From: Leptospira ryugenii | GTDB lineage: Bacteria; Spirochaetota; Leptospiria; Leptospirales; Leptospiraceae | Reading direction: 5' to 3' | Length of the DNA stretch: 64,000 nucleotides | Assembly (NCBI RefSeq): GCF_003114855.1 | Contig: NZ_BFBB01000005.1 | Location: forward strand, 85,118-149,117 | Shown here: one piece after another, positions 52,918-60,911 of the stretch | How positions within the stretch are numbered: the stretch's first letter is position 1 | How the letters are laid out: each line of letters begins with the position of its first letter | The notes under the pieces: generated by a model | What the model saw: the letters and a program-made list of their open reading frames with translations, nothing else | Told to the model about the DNA's origin: nothing | The model's database searches: none | Made by a program: the position numbers and the translations under genes

Positions 52918-54264
52918 TTATTTTATTTTTCTCTGAACTAGAAGCCTAATCACTGTTATCGAAATATGAATTAAATTAAACCATACAAAAGGGAGATAAG
53001 AAATTGTTGCGACATGTAGAGAGCCAGCCATAAACGCACCACAGCTATTCCAGGGAACAAGCGGAGATGAAAGTGTTCCTGAATCTTCTAAAGCTCTAGC
53101 AATTTCTTTTGGTTTGACTTTATATTCCACGGCAAACTGACTGAAAGAGCGTGCAGGAATGACGATGGAAAGGTATTGGTCTGCGGTGCTTAGGTTAAGA
53201 ATAAAAGAGGAGGACATAGCCGTGAGCAATAACTCTTCTTTTTTGTGTATCCATTGTTTCCAAGATTGGATAATGCTTTTTAAATAACCCAAGCCCTCAA
53301 GAGAGCCCCCAAACCAAACAGCCGTAAGGATCAGAATCTCGGTAGGCAAAACAGCGATAAGTCCTCCCCCACTCAAAAAAATATCCATCCTCTCATTGCC
53401 TGTATTTGCTTGGTACCCAAATAACAAAGTATGTCCGAGAGAACCTATTTGGTCCAAAGGAAATTCTAAAAAACAGAGAGACGCGAGGATTCCCAATGAG
53501 AGTGAAACAAAAGAAGGAAGAGAGAGGATAGAACCAAGAAATACTAGCAAAACCGGTATGAGGTGAAGATAAGAGATAGGAGTATCGAGAGAGTGGGAGG
53601 AAATTGACCACTTGGTTGCTTCTATGCTAATGGCAGGCGACAAATATCCATTGGCTATCCAAAACAAAAATAATGACAATACAAAACTTGGAACGGTAGT
53701 CCTTAGCATAAAACGGATATGCTCTTGGATGGGAACAGAAGTCAAAGAAGAAGCGAGGATTGTGGTGTCAGAGAGAGGAGATAGTTTATCTCCAAAGTAA
53801 CAGCCAGAAATAATGGCTCCAGCCGATATCTCTGGAGGGATGCCATAGAGACTTCCCAAGCCCATCATCGCAAGTCCAACCGTACCAGCGGTTGTCCATG
53901 AACTACCGGAAGCAATGGAAGCGATTCCATTTACAATTGCAAATCCTGGGAGTAAAAATTTAGGAGAGATTAAGGATTCTCCTAGAAGAATGAGATGGAA
54001 TAACACTCCACTCTTTGCCCAAAAGGCAATCAAAATACCTACCAAAGCCAAGATGAGCATTGCCGGAAAGACAGATTGCACATTTTTCAGAAAGGAATGG
54101 ACTACAAAATGCAACGACTTGCCTATCTTTGGTCTAACAAGGATTAAAACAAATCCCGTAGAAAATAGTGCTAGGTGATGACCATAAGCAGAAACTGGCG
54201 TAGGCAATAGAAACTTAAAAACAAATATAAAAAGAAATAGGATGGCGAAAGGAATGTATAGCAA
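52918..54264 (-). CDS. Na+/H+ antiporter, NhaC family
   Basis: 448 residues. A TTG start (54264) is supported by AGGA nine bases upstream. About eleven membrane helices are visible, with the NhaC/ArsB-like core IASGSSWTTAGTVGLAMMG and GCYFGDKLSPLSDTTILAS, where the Asp residues of DKLSPLSDT are ion-binding in the family. A second inverted half has ALEDSGTLSSPLVPWNSCGAF. It extrudes Na+ in exchange for protons, or may carry related substrates. It follows the Nramp-like gene by 41 bases. Confidence 0.88.
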   Translation of the reverse strand: MLYIPFAILFLFIFVFKFLLPTPVSAYGHHLALFSTGFVLILVRPKIGKSLHFVVHSFLKNVQSVFPAMLILALVGILIAFWAKSGVLFHLILLGESLISPKFLLPGFAIVNGIASIASGSSWTTAGTVGLAMMGLGSLYGIPPEISAGAIISGCYFGDKLSPLSDTTILASSLTSVPIQEHIRFMLRTTVPSFVLSLFLFWIANGYLSPAISIEATKWSISSHSLDTPISYLHLIPVLLVFLGSILSLPSFVSLSLGILASLCFLEFPLDQIGSLGHTLLFGYQANTGNERMDIFLSGGGLIAVLPTEILILTAVWFGGSLEGLGYLKSIIQSWKQWIHKKEELLLTAMSSSFILNLSTADQYLSIVIPARSFSQFAVEYKVKPKEIARALEDSGTLSSPLVPWNSCGAFMAGSLHVATISYLPFVWFNLIHISITVIRLLVQRKIK

Positions 54265-54305
54265 CTATCTCATTCCTTTCTCTGTCATCTTGGTACAAAA
54301 TGAAA

Positions 54306-55559
54306 TCAAAAGAACCGCATTTGGATAAAGTAGATGGAAAAACCAAATAGAAAAATGATTCCAAACCAAGAGAGTAAATTCATCCAAGGCTCTGGTCTAT
54401 GTTCCCTCGGGATATCCTTTCCAAAGAGAATCAAATGGTGAATGAATGCAAGGATAGGCGCATTTAAAAAGGACACCGTTGTCGCAAAGTCGACCAAACC
54501 TTTCATACTTGTCAAAAAGACTGAGAGAATGGTAACGGAACCAATCGCAACAATCACAATCCAAAACCAATACAGTTTCTCTAAAGAAATAGTCTTTACT
54601 TTGGGGAAGAGCCTACGGGACGCATTGGCAACCACTCTAGGGTAGGCATCATAACAGGTCAAGGTTGTGGAAAACATTGTAAAGAAGGCTGCGACCAATA
54701 TGATGGGATATGCCCAAGAACCTATCGATGCTGTATACAGTTGGATTAGTTCGCCAGCGAAGGTAGCAGCGGAACTCGAAAACTCCTTTCCCGTATGGTA
54801 CATCATATTGGACCCGAGGGCGAGAAAGAATACAGCAAGGACCGTTGTTCCCCAATATCCGATTTTGAAGTCCAACATCGCCCAACGCATAGGCGGTAGT
54901 TCGCCGTTCTCTTCTTTTTTGGCTAAAGTCCAATCAGATTGCCATACCGCTGCCTCTATTGGGATGGGCATCCAACCCATAAGGGCAATCAAAAAGGAAA
55001 TGTCTGCGGCCTCACGGATCGAAAAGGATCGTCCGTCCCCTGGAAGTTTAGGGACAATGGCAAAGAACGAAAGTATGGTGGCCGTAATTGTCGCCAAGGT
55101 GAGGCCAATCACAATCCATTTCATCAATGTATCTAAGGCACCAAATTTACCCACAGCTAACAGGACCGTACAAAATCCCAAAATGAATACACAAAGTAGC
55201 CAGGGTTCCATTTGGATCCCCAAAATAATTCCAAAAAGACCAGAAGTGACTAAAGTGACAGTCGCAACGATGATACACATTGTACCCACTGAAATGAAAA
55301 AGAAAATCCAAAGAGGTGCTTTTCCCAAATTCTGATAACCATCTAACAGGGAGTTACCGGTAACAATGGTATAGCGAGTTCCTATCTCGAAGAAAGGATA
55401 TTTGATCAAGTTTGCAAAAAGAACCACGATGAGAAGCTCATACCCAAACATGGCACCAGCCCTCGTGGACTGGACGAGATGGGAAACTCCTACTGCCGCT
55501 CCCGCGTATAAGAGACCTGGGCCTAAGTATTTAAGGAAAGTGAAAGAGCTTGGTTTCAT
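54306..55559 (-). CDS. Nramp-fold transporter lacking canonical metal-binding residues
   Basis: 417 residues with about eleven membrane helices and the LeuT-fold start LGPGLLYAGAAVGVSHLVQSTRAG. In true Nramp proteins helix 1 carries DPGN; here that position reads AVGVS. In helix 6 the MPH motif is replaced by MGWMPIPIEAAVW. Mn/Fe selectivity is therefore unlikely, and another substrate such as Mg2+, or a non-metal, must be considered. It is upstream of NhaC on the same strand. Confidence 0.82.
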   Translation of the reverse strand: MKPSSFTFLKYLGPGLLYAGAAVGVSHLVQSTRAGAMFGYELLIVVLFANLIKYPFFEIGTRYTIVTGNSLLDGYQNLGKAPLWIFFFISVGTMCIIVATVTLVTSGLFGIILGIQMEPWLLCVFILGFCTVLLAVGKFGALDTLMKWIVIGLTLATITATILSFFAIVPKLPGDGRSFSIREAADISFLIALMGWMPIPIEAAVWQSDWTLAKKEENGELPPMRWAMLDFKIGYWGTTVLAVFFLALGSNMMYHTGKEFSSSAATFAGELIQLYTASIGSWAYPIILVAAFFTMFSTTLTCYDAYPRVVANASRRLFPKVKTISLEKLYWFWIVIVAIGSVTILSVFLTSMKGLVDFATTVSFLNAPILAFIHHLILFGKDIPREHRPEPWMNLLSWFGIIFLFGFSIYFIQMRFF

Positions 55560-55623
55560 GATTTCCTAAGGTCATAGAAGCTTGGGGCTTTGGCAACTGA
55601 ATCTTTTTCTAGAAAGCGAGGGC

Positions 55624-55659
55624 AAAAAAAGACCCCCAGGTTTCCACCTGAGGGTCTTT
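55624..55659 (-). terminator. Intrinsic terminator after the ompL1-lipoprotein unit
   Basis: Read on the minus strand, AAAGACCCTCAGGT and ACCTGGGGGTCTTT pair around a GGAA loop, followed by more T. It is the strongest hairpin in the window and ends the ompL1 operon. Confidence 0.9.
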
Positions 55660-55685
55660 GATCTCTTAACTAGATAGCTATGATC

Positions 55686-57155
55686 TTAGTTTGAGTTCGG
55701 GAAAGTTGTAAAGGTTCCAACTTCTTTAAAAGCAGTCGCCACTTCAGATTGAATGCCTCTGAAAAAGGCATTTGAGCCCTCTCCACAAACAGAAACCTGA
55801 CTTGTACTGGTTAATAATCCAGCTCCAATTAGGCCAGTTGTACTAGTTCCCCCGATCGCACCTTGCAAAACTGTTCGCTTTGTAGTGTTACCGCCATAAA
55901 TACATAGGCCGAGTAGAGAGGTTGCGCGATCGTCTCCACGACCATCTCCAAGCAATAAAGATTGAGCTCCACCGTTTGTTGTAGGTAGTTTTCCACCTCC
56001 CAGAGCTTGAGAGATTCCTTGTCTTGCTCTGAATGAGTTGTTACAAGCTACTGCATCTTGAATATTTCCTGCCGTTGCGGTTGTAATATACGAGTCTTGG
56101 TCAATAGTTGTTAACTGAACTGCAGCTTGATAGGCATTTGCTGCTTGACCGTTCGTAGAAAACGAATACGCAACTTCTGCGGGAGAAGTAAGTGGCTTTC
56201 TCAATGATTCAGGCGCATCAGCTGTCACACCATATCCAAAACCGTAAGCATCGCAACTAATCACCTGTTGTACACTTAGATTTGTTCCACCATAGAACGC
56301 AGTCTCGGATGACGATGACGTACTAGTAGGATATTCTTTCCCTAGTTTATTGATTGGCATTAAGTTACCAAATCCCTGAGAAACCAAAGCCCCGAATTTA
56401 GGATACATACCTTCTGGAAGAATAGTCGCGGTTACGTTTATTCCAGCGCCCGCAGTGGTAGGAACTCCATTTGTTGGCGTATTGAAAATGTTTCCCCCTG
56501 AGAGAGTAATCAACTCAGTCGAAGGTGTACCTCTAAATAAATACTTTGCTAACATAGTAGGGAACGTCGATCCTGGCTTACGACAATCAGGATTGTTCAC
56601 TACAGAATTGTAGGTAGCAATGTTTGCTGTGATGTCTGCAGCCCTAGTGGCAGTTGTTAATCCAGATAACGAGCAGGAAGTTCTTGGGATTCTCGCACAT
56701 GCCATTACACCTGTTCCAGGCAATTGTTGAAGCGCTTGAAGAGATACACCAAACGTTCCGTTATCCATGTTAGTTTTCACTGCAGCAAGTCTTGTGTTTC
56801 TCAACGATGTTGTCCAAGCAGTTCCATTGTCTAAGAAAAAAGCGCGGAATTTTTCCTCATATCCAAGCAATCCGAATTGAGTAGTGTTGAGATTTGAACC
56901 CGTTGCCGCATTGTAATCTGCCAAAGTAAATCCAGCTCCACCCAAATTATTGACTGTGTTAAAAAGTATTGATCCGTAGTATAATCCCGCACCGTTTACA
57001 TTTAACAAACATGCACCGCTCGCAGCCGAGGCAATTGTACTTGCTAATACAGCAGCTAAAGCAGGCTCGTCTTTGATTTTATCAGGATGGCAAGCTGTGA
57101 AAGTTAGGGAGCTAACTAGCGCTATACCTGTAAGTTTTAAAATATGTCGTTTCAT
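55686..57155 (-). CDS. Large Gly/Thr/Asn-rich lipoprotein downstream of ompL1
   Basis: 489 residues, ATG at 57155 with TAGGAG upstream. The signal peptide ends TFTAC (Cys22). The mature part is rich in Gly, Thr, Asn and Ala and poor in Lys, unlike most neighbours, with at least eight further Cys (for example MACARIPRTSCS and NPDCRKPG) that could form disulfides. I do not recognise a family. It lies 14 bases after ompL1 and ahead of a strong terminator, so the two are cotranscribed. It may be a surface partner of the porin. Confidence 0.75.
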   Translation of the reverse strand: MKRHILKLTGIALVSSLTFTACHPDKIKDEPALAAVLASTIASAASGACLLNVNGAGLYYGSILFNTVNNLGGAGFTLADYNAATGSNLNTTQFGLLGYEEKFRAFFLDNGTAWTTSLRNTRLAAVKTNMDNGTFGVSLQALQQLPGTGVMACARIPRTSCSLSGLTTATRAADITANIATYNSVVNNPDCRKPGSTFPTMLAKYLFRGTPSTELITLSGGNIFNTPTNGVPTTAGAGINVTATILPEGMYPKFGALVSQGFGNLMPINKLGKEYPTSTSSSSETAFYGGTNLSVQQVISCDAYGFGYGVTADAPESLRKPLTSPAEVAYSFSTNGQAANAYQAAVQLTTIDQDSYITTATAGNIQDAVACNNSFRARQGISQALGGGKLPTTNGGAQSLLLGDGRGDDRATSLLGLCIYGGNTTKRTVLQGAIGGTSTTGLIGAGLLTSTSQVSVCGEGSNAFFRGIQSEVATAFKEVGTFTTFPNSN

Positions 57156-57169
57156 TAATATCTCCTAGA

Positions 57170-58072
57170 TTATAACTCGAGTTTGTATCCGACTCGGTAA
57201 GTCTGACCACCGACGATCACTGGGTATGCAGCTATAGGAGCAATCGCGGATGCACCACCAACCGATTGTGTACCACCTGTTCCCATTCCACCAGAAAGGA
57301 TAGTTTCTAGTTCAAAGAATACGTGTCCTTTTGCAGCCACTTTTGTTTGGGCTCCTACGATCCAGTTCAAACCGAATCCAGAAGAACCGAATTTAATGTT
57401 CTCTTTGAAGATCCCTGGAGTTGGAGCATCTGATAGAAAGGAACCACCAGGACCAGCCAAACCAGGAAAAAGATTACGCAAAGTATCGCCATCCACAGTT
57501 CCCGCAACGCCCCACTGTCCTTTGTAGTAGTTCACACCTGCTCCGACATAAACTGCAGTGTCATTCGCTGCGTTGTACAATTTTACACCAATATAGGCTG
57601 GGATTGTGTAGGCAGTATAGGACCATTCTTGTTGTAACCACTTGTAACCTGCAACAGTAGACTCAGTGTAACCACCGGATGCTTTTGTCGTGTAGTTTAC
57701 ATTGACTCGGTAGAATAGCGAGTTAAAACCGAAAAGGCCTTCTTTCTCGTATCCAACGTTAAAGTTGATACCGATCATAGCACCGTTAGTTTTTGCACCA
57801 ACGAAGCCATTTGTGGATCGATTCAATCCAGTCAAAGTGTTTTCTGCGTAGATGGCCTGTTGTGTTCCACCAGTTACGTTTCCTTGTGAGTCGCGAACAG
57901 GTCTAGACGAGTCTAGTCCGTCTTTTAAAATAGTTCCGCCCAATCCTGCTAAGTCAAATTGGCCACCAAGACCAAAAGTGACGTAAGAACGAGGTCCTGT
58001 TTGTGCGCTGAGGCTCGTAGCAGCAGCTACAAACAAAATCCCCATAATTCCGATGCGAAGTGATTTCAACAT
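57170..58072 (-). CDS. ompL1: OmpL1-type outer-membrane porin
   Basis: 300 residues from the ATG at 58072, with AAGGAG upstream; longer readings have no ribosome site. The signal peptide is 1-23 (TSLSA|Q). The sequence follows Leptospira OmpL1: FGLGGQFDLAGLGGTILKDGLD near the start, GAMIGINFNVGYEKE in the middle, and GHVFFELETILSGG then AAYPVIVGGQTYRVGYKLEL at the end. OmpL1 is a transmembrane porin with about ten strands exposed at the leptospiral surface. A consensus sigma-70 promoter with a palindrome at the start site precedes it. Confidence 0.9.
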   Translation of the reverse strand: MLKSLRIGIMGILFVAAATSLSAQTGPRSYVTFGLGGQFDLAGLGGTILKDGLDSSRPVRDSQGNVTGGTQQAIYAENTLTGLNRSTNGFVGAKTNGAMIGINFNVGYEKEGLFGFNSLFYRVNVNYTTKASGGYTESTVAGYKWLQQEWSYTAYTIPAYIGVKLYNAANDTAVYVGAGVNYYKGQWGVAGTVDGDTLRNLFPGLAGPGGSFLSDAPTPGIFKENIKFGSSGFGLNWIVGAQTKVAAKGHVFFELETILSGGMGTGGTQSVGGASAIAPIAAYPVIVGGQTYRVGYKLEL

Positions 58073-58152
58073 TCGATGGTTACTCCTTGTGAGTTTGTTT
58101 CCTAATATTGTTTTTTTTTGAGGGAGCAACCCAACGGAAGTTAAAGGCATGG

Positions 58153-58167
58153 TTCCCACAATGGGAA
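58153..58167. promoter_or_regulatory. 15-base perfect inverted repeat at the ompL1 start site
   Basis: TTCCCA and TGGGAA flank CAA (58153-58167). It covers the predicted ompL1 transcription start (near 58163), immediately after the -10, where a repressor would block transcription or an early hairpin would form. Confidence 0.5.
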
Positions 58168-58169
58168 AA

Positions 58170-58198
58170 AAATTAGACGCTTTGAAAATTTCTGTCAA
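58170..58198 (-). promoter_or_regulatory. Consensus sigma-70 promoter of ompL1
   Basis: On the minus strand, TTGACA (58198-58193), a 17-base spacer and TAATTT (58175-58170). The predicted start is near 58163, giving a leader of about 90 bases. Confidence 0.75.
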
Positions 58199-58372
58199 AT
58201 AAAATTGTTAAAAGAGAGAGAATTTTGTGTTTTCTGTGGAATTTTGTGACGCAATGCACTAAAACCCTAGGTGTAGCACAAAAAAGGCATTCCGAGGATT
58301 TGTGAGCTAAGGAACATAAGTTTTTGCCCCCAGGTTTAGCGTTTCGGCAAATTGAACAGCGATCAGAAAGGC

Positions 58373-58385
58373 TTATGTCACATAG
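58373..58385. promoter_or_regulatory. Palindromic TTATGTCACATAA-type motif upstream of carA
   Basis: TTATGTCACATAG differs at one base from the perfect palindrome at 16354-16366. It lies about 160 bases before carA. Confidence 0.45.
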
Positions 58386-58546
58386 ATTAGCGTCCCCCAT
58401 CCCAATTTGGGTGGGGGGATGGATCGTGGGAAGTTTGCCCCCCTTCCTAGCCTCTCCCTATCAAAATCCTGGATCGGAGTCAAGTCTCAGATTTAAATTT
58501 TTTCTTTATGTTCGCACTTTTCGTGGGGTCTTGTGGACTGGAAGGA

Positions 58547-59638
58547 ATGAAAGCTTTTCTAGTCCTACAAAATGGTGAAATCTTTGAAGGTGAGTCCTTT
58601 GGAGCAGAGGTGGACTCACTAGGAGAAATTGTCTTCAACACTGCAATGGCTGGCTACCAGGAGATTCTTACCGATCCGTCTTACAAAGGCCAGATGATCA
58701 ATCTAACCTACCCTATGGTTGGCAACTATGGTATCTCCCCTGAAGATATGGAGTCTGATAAAATCCATGCATCTGGGCTTATCGTCAAAGAATATGTGCC
58801 AAGGCCTTCTAATTATAAATCTAAGGAAACTTTATCTGATTTTTTAAAGAGATTTTCGGTTCCAGGCATTCAAGGGATTGACACTCGGCGTTTAACGCGC
58901 ATGATACGAAACTCTGGGGCGATGTCCGCAGGAATCTTTATCAAAGAGAAATATTCACCTGAGTTTTTAGAAAAGGTAAAGTCCGCGCCGAGTATGGTCG
59001 GTGCAGATCTTGCAAAGGTTGTTTCTACAAAAACAAGTTATCAATTTGGAAACCATTCGGCTGATAAGTTTAATTTAGCCGTTTATGATTTTGGCGTTAA
59101 GTGGAACATACTTCGCTTATTGGACGGCAACGGATTTAATATCACTGTTTTTCCTGCTGAAACGCCCGCGTCAAAAATCCTAGACCAAAACTTTGATGCA
59201 TATTTCTTGTCGAATGGACCTGGAGATCCGGAACCACTTTCTTATGCGATCCAATCGGCAAAACAAATCATAGATGCAAAAAAACCACTATTTGGGATCT
59301 GTTTGGGACACCAAATCATAGGCCTTGCGCTCGGCAAAAAGACAGGAAAGCTCAAATTCGGACACCGTGGTGGTAACCATCCCGTTAGAAATGAAGAAAC
59401 CAAACGTGTTGAAATCACTAGCCAAAACCACGGCTTTCACGTATTAGGTGAATCGACAACGGATATGCCAGTGACTCGATTAAATTTATTCGACAATACG
59501 GTAGCGGGTCTGAAAAAAAATGGTTTACCTTTGATGGCAGTTCAGTATCATCCAGAGGCTTGTCCTGGTCCACATGATTCTCAATACCACTTTAAAGAGT
59601 TTTATGAAATGGTCAAATCTCACAGGGCAAATCATTAG
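58547..59638 (+). CDS. carA: Carbamoyl-phosphate synthase small (glutaminase) subunit
   Basis: 363 residues from the ATG at 58547, where homologues begin ([15 protein letters not shown]); GGAAGGA abuts this ATG, so the GTG at 58523 and ATG at 58508 remain possible. The glutamine amidotransferase part has the nucleophile Cys in FGICLGHQ (about 252) and His/Glu in YHPEA (about 335). The N-terminal half has [17 protein letters not shown] and [12 protein letters not shown]. It supplies ammonia to CarB for pyrimidine and arginine synthesis. carB is not in the window. Confidence 0.93.
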   Translation: MKAFLVLQNGEIFEGESFGAEVDSLGEIVFNTAMAGYQEILTDPSYKGQMINLTYPMVGNYGISPEDMESDKIHASGLIVKEYVPRPSNYKSKETLSDFLKRFSVPGIQGIDTRRLTRMIRNSGAMSAGIFIKEKYSPEFLEKVKSAPSMVGADLAKVVSTKTSYQFGNHSADKFNLAVYDFGVKWNILRLLDGNGFNITVFPAETPASKILDQNFDAYFLSNGPGDPEPLSYAIQSAKQIIDAKKPLFGICLGHQIIGLALGKKTGKLKFGHRGGNHPVRNEETKRVEITSQNHGFHVLGESTTDMPVTRLNLFDNTVAGLKKNGLPLMAVQYHPEACPGPHDSQYHFKEFYEMVKSHRANH

Positions 59639-59646
59639 GAGTGAAT

Positions 59647-59832
59647 ATGAACCACGAAGAAGATAAAAATTTTTGGGGGATCCCGTATGCAACGGAGATT
59701 TCTGCTGAAGCATTTTTGAAAGACATTTGGGACCCAAGTACAGAAGAGATCGTGAAACCAAAACAATTTTTAGGAATTGGTTGGGGGATCAACTTACACG
59801 CTATCGCCAAAAAAACAGGTATCCTTAGATAA
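59647..59832 (+). CDS. Small DUF5808-like protein
   Basis: 61 residues. The ATG at 59647 has TAGGAG five bases upstream, at the carA stop. The end, KPKQFLGIGWGINLHAIAKKTGIL, resembles the short DUF5808 motif (a Gly-Trp-Gly-Asn segment). No signal peptide or membrane helix. It is probably cotranscribed with carA; function unknown. Confidence 0.7.
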   Translation: MNHEEDKNFWGIPYATEISAEAFLKDIWDPSTEEIVKPKQFLGIGWGINLHAIAKKTGILR

Positions 59833-59844
59833 GGTTTCCGACAT

Positions 59845-60906
59845 TTATTCCCGAGAGAGTAAAAAACGATTTAGTTTTTCTCTTCCTCTTTGGTTTAAAT
59901 GTGTAAAGTCTTTGAAATCCTCTGGCTGGTCCAAAAGGTCAGCCGGAACGTTGATCCACTTGTCGCATGGAATCTGTTCCTTGCTTCTTTTCAGAGTATC
60001 TCGCAAATGAAACCCCTTCATGTCTGCTTCGAGCGCAGGTGAAAAAGGTAAATCCAAACAGACTACTTCTACCTTTCTTTTATGAGCCTGGAGTATCAAT
60101 TCCTGGAACAATTGAAGTGAGATTTCTCTTGGTTTTGCAAATGCTTGTGAACTTCCCTTAGGAAAGGGGTTATCTCTGGAAAGACTTGGTTCTTCTAATG
60201 ACAGTTCAGCGAAATGTTTCCAAGTCCATGCTTTGTTTTGGAAAACTATTTCAGAGATAAAATTTGATTCTACAAATCTTGATTTCAATAAAGACAGACC
60301 TTTGAATGAGCCACCAACACCATGAGCAGTCGATTCTGCATCATAGCCTGAAAATGAACCATCCACCAAACCAAGAATAGACGCATAATTTTGATTTAAT
60401 TTCAAATAAGGAAATAAGGTGTTCAAAAACTTCCAAACAAAATTTGAGGGAGATCGAAAGTATGCTTTGCGCAGATACTGGTTTTTGAGGACGGAAAAGT
60501 TCCAAGTATCAAAGTCTAAAAAAAGTTTCTCATGCGCGTCTGAGACTGAATTTTTGGAGAGCGATATTGGCGAAACATTTATGTATATTTTTTTCAAATG
60601 TCTCAAGTGAGTGCCTTTCGATAAATAAAGATTCAGCATTCCTTCTGGTTGTTCACTCGGTCTCGCAAAAGAAATTACTTTGTCTAGCGCAAGTCCTTCC
60701 CTTTGAGCAACAAGGCTTGGATCTAGACCACTAATGATTTGGCTATCACCCAAGATTAGTATCTCTTCCATTCCACTCAGTTCTTTTTTGGATGAGTAAT
60801 ACCAATATAGTGATGTGACCTCAACACCTTTCACAAGTATATCAAAGGAAAGATGCATAACCAGTGAGGCCAAGAGGAAGAAAAAGGAAATACTTCGTAG
60901 ATTCAT
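59845..60906 (-). CDS. DUF1574/SGNH-like partner of the MBOAT acyltransferase
   Basis: 353 residues. An N-terminal membrane anchor (about 5-25) is followed by a SGNH-hydrolase-like fold: LILGDSQIISG near residue 50 (block I, Ser in GDSQ) and DFTHLNQRGREKLNRF near the end (block V, Asp and His). The layout recalls AlgX/AlgJ and DltD, periplasmic partners that complete acyl transfer begun by an MBOAT protein. DUF1574 genes next to MBOAT genes are common in Leptospira. It follows the MBOAT gene by five bases. Confidence 0.82.
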   Translation of the reverse strand: MNLRSISFFFLLASLVMHLSFDILVKGVEVTSLYWYYSSKKELSGMEEILILGDSQIISGLDPSLVAQREGLALDKVISFARPSEQPEGMLNLYLSKGTHLRHLKKIYINVSPISLSKNSVSDAHEKLFLDFDTWNFSVLKNQYLRKAYFRSPSNFVWKFLNTLFPYLKLNQNYASILGLVDGSFSGYDAESTAHGVGGSFKGLSLLKSRFVESNFISEIVFQNKAWTWKHFAELSLEEPSLSRDNPFPKGSSQAFAKPREISLQLFQELILQAHKRKVEVVCLDLPFSPALEADMKGFHLRDTLKRSKEQIPCDKWINVPADLLDQPEDFKDFTHLNQRGREKLNRFLLSRE

Positions 60907-60911
60907 AAAGA

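Larger units (their letters stand above)
58073..58546. other. Long divergent region between ompL1 and carA
   Basis: The 474 gene-free bases hold the ompL1 promoter and its palindrome, the carA-side motif at 58373-58385, and a GC-rich hairpin at 58394-58418 without a T run. I saw no convincing open frame or tRNA. A carA promoter is expected here but no strong -35/-10 pair stands out. Confidence 0.6.
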
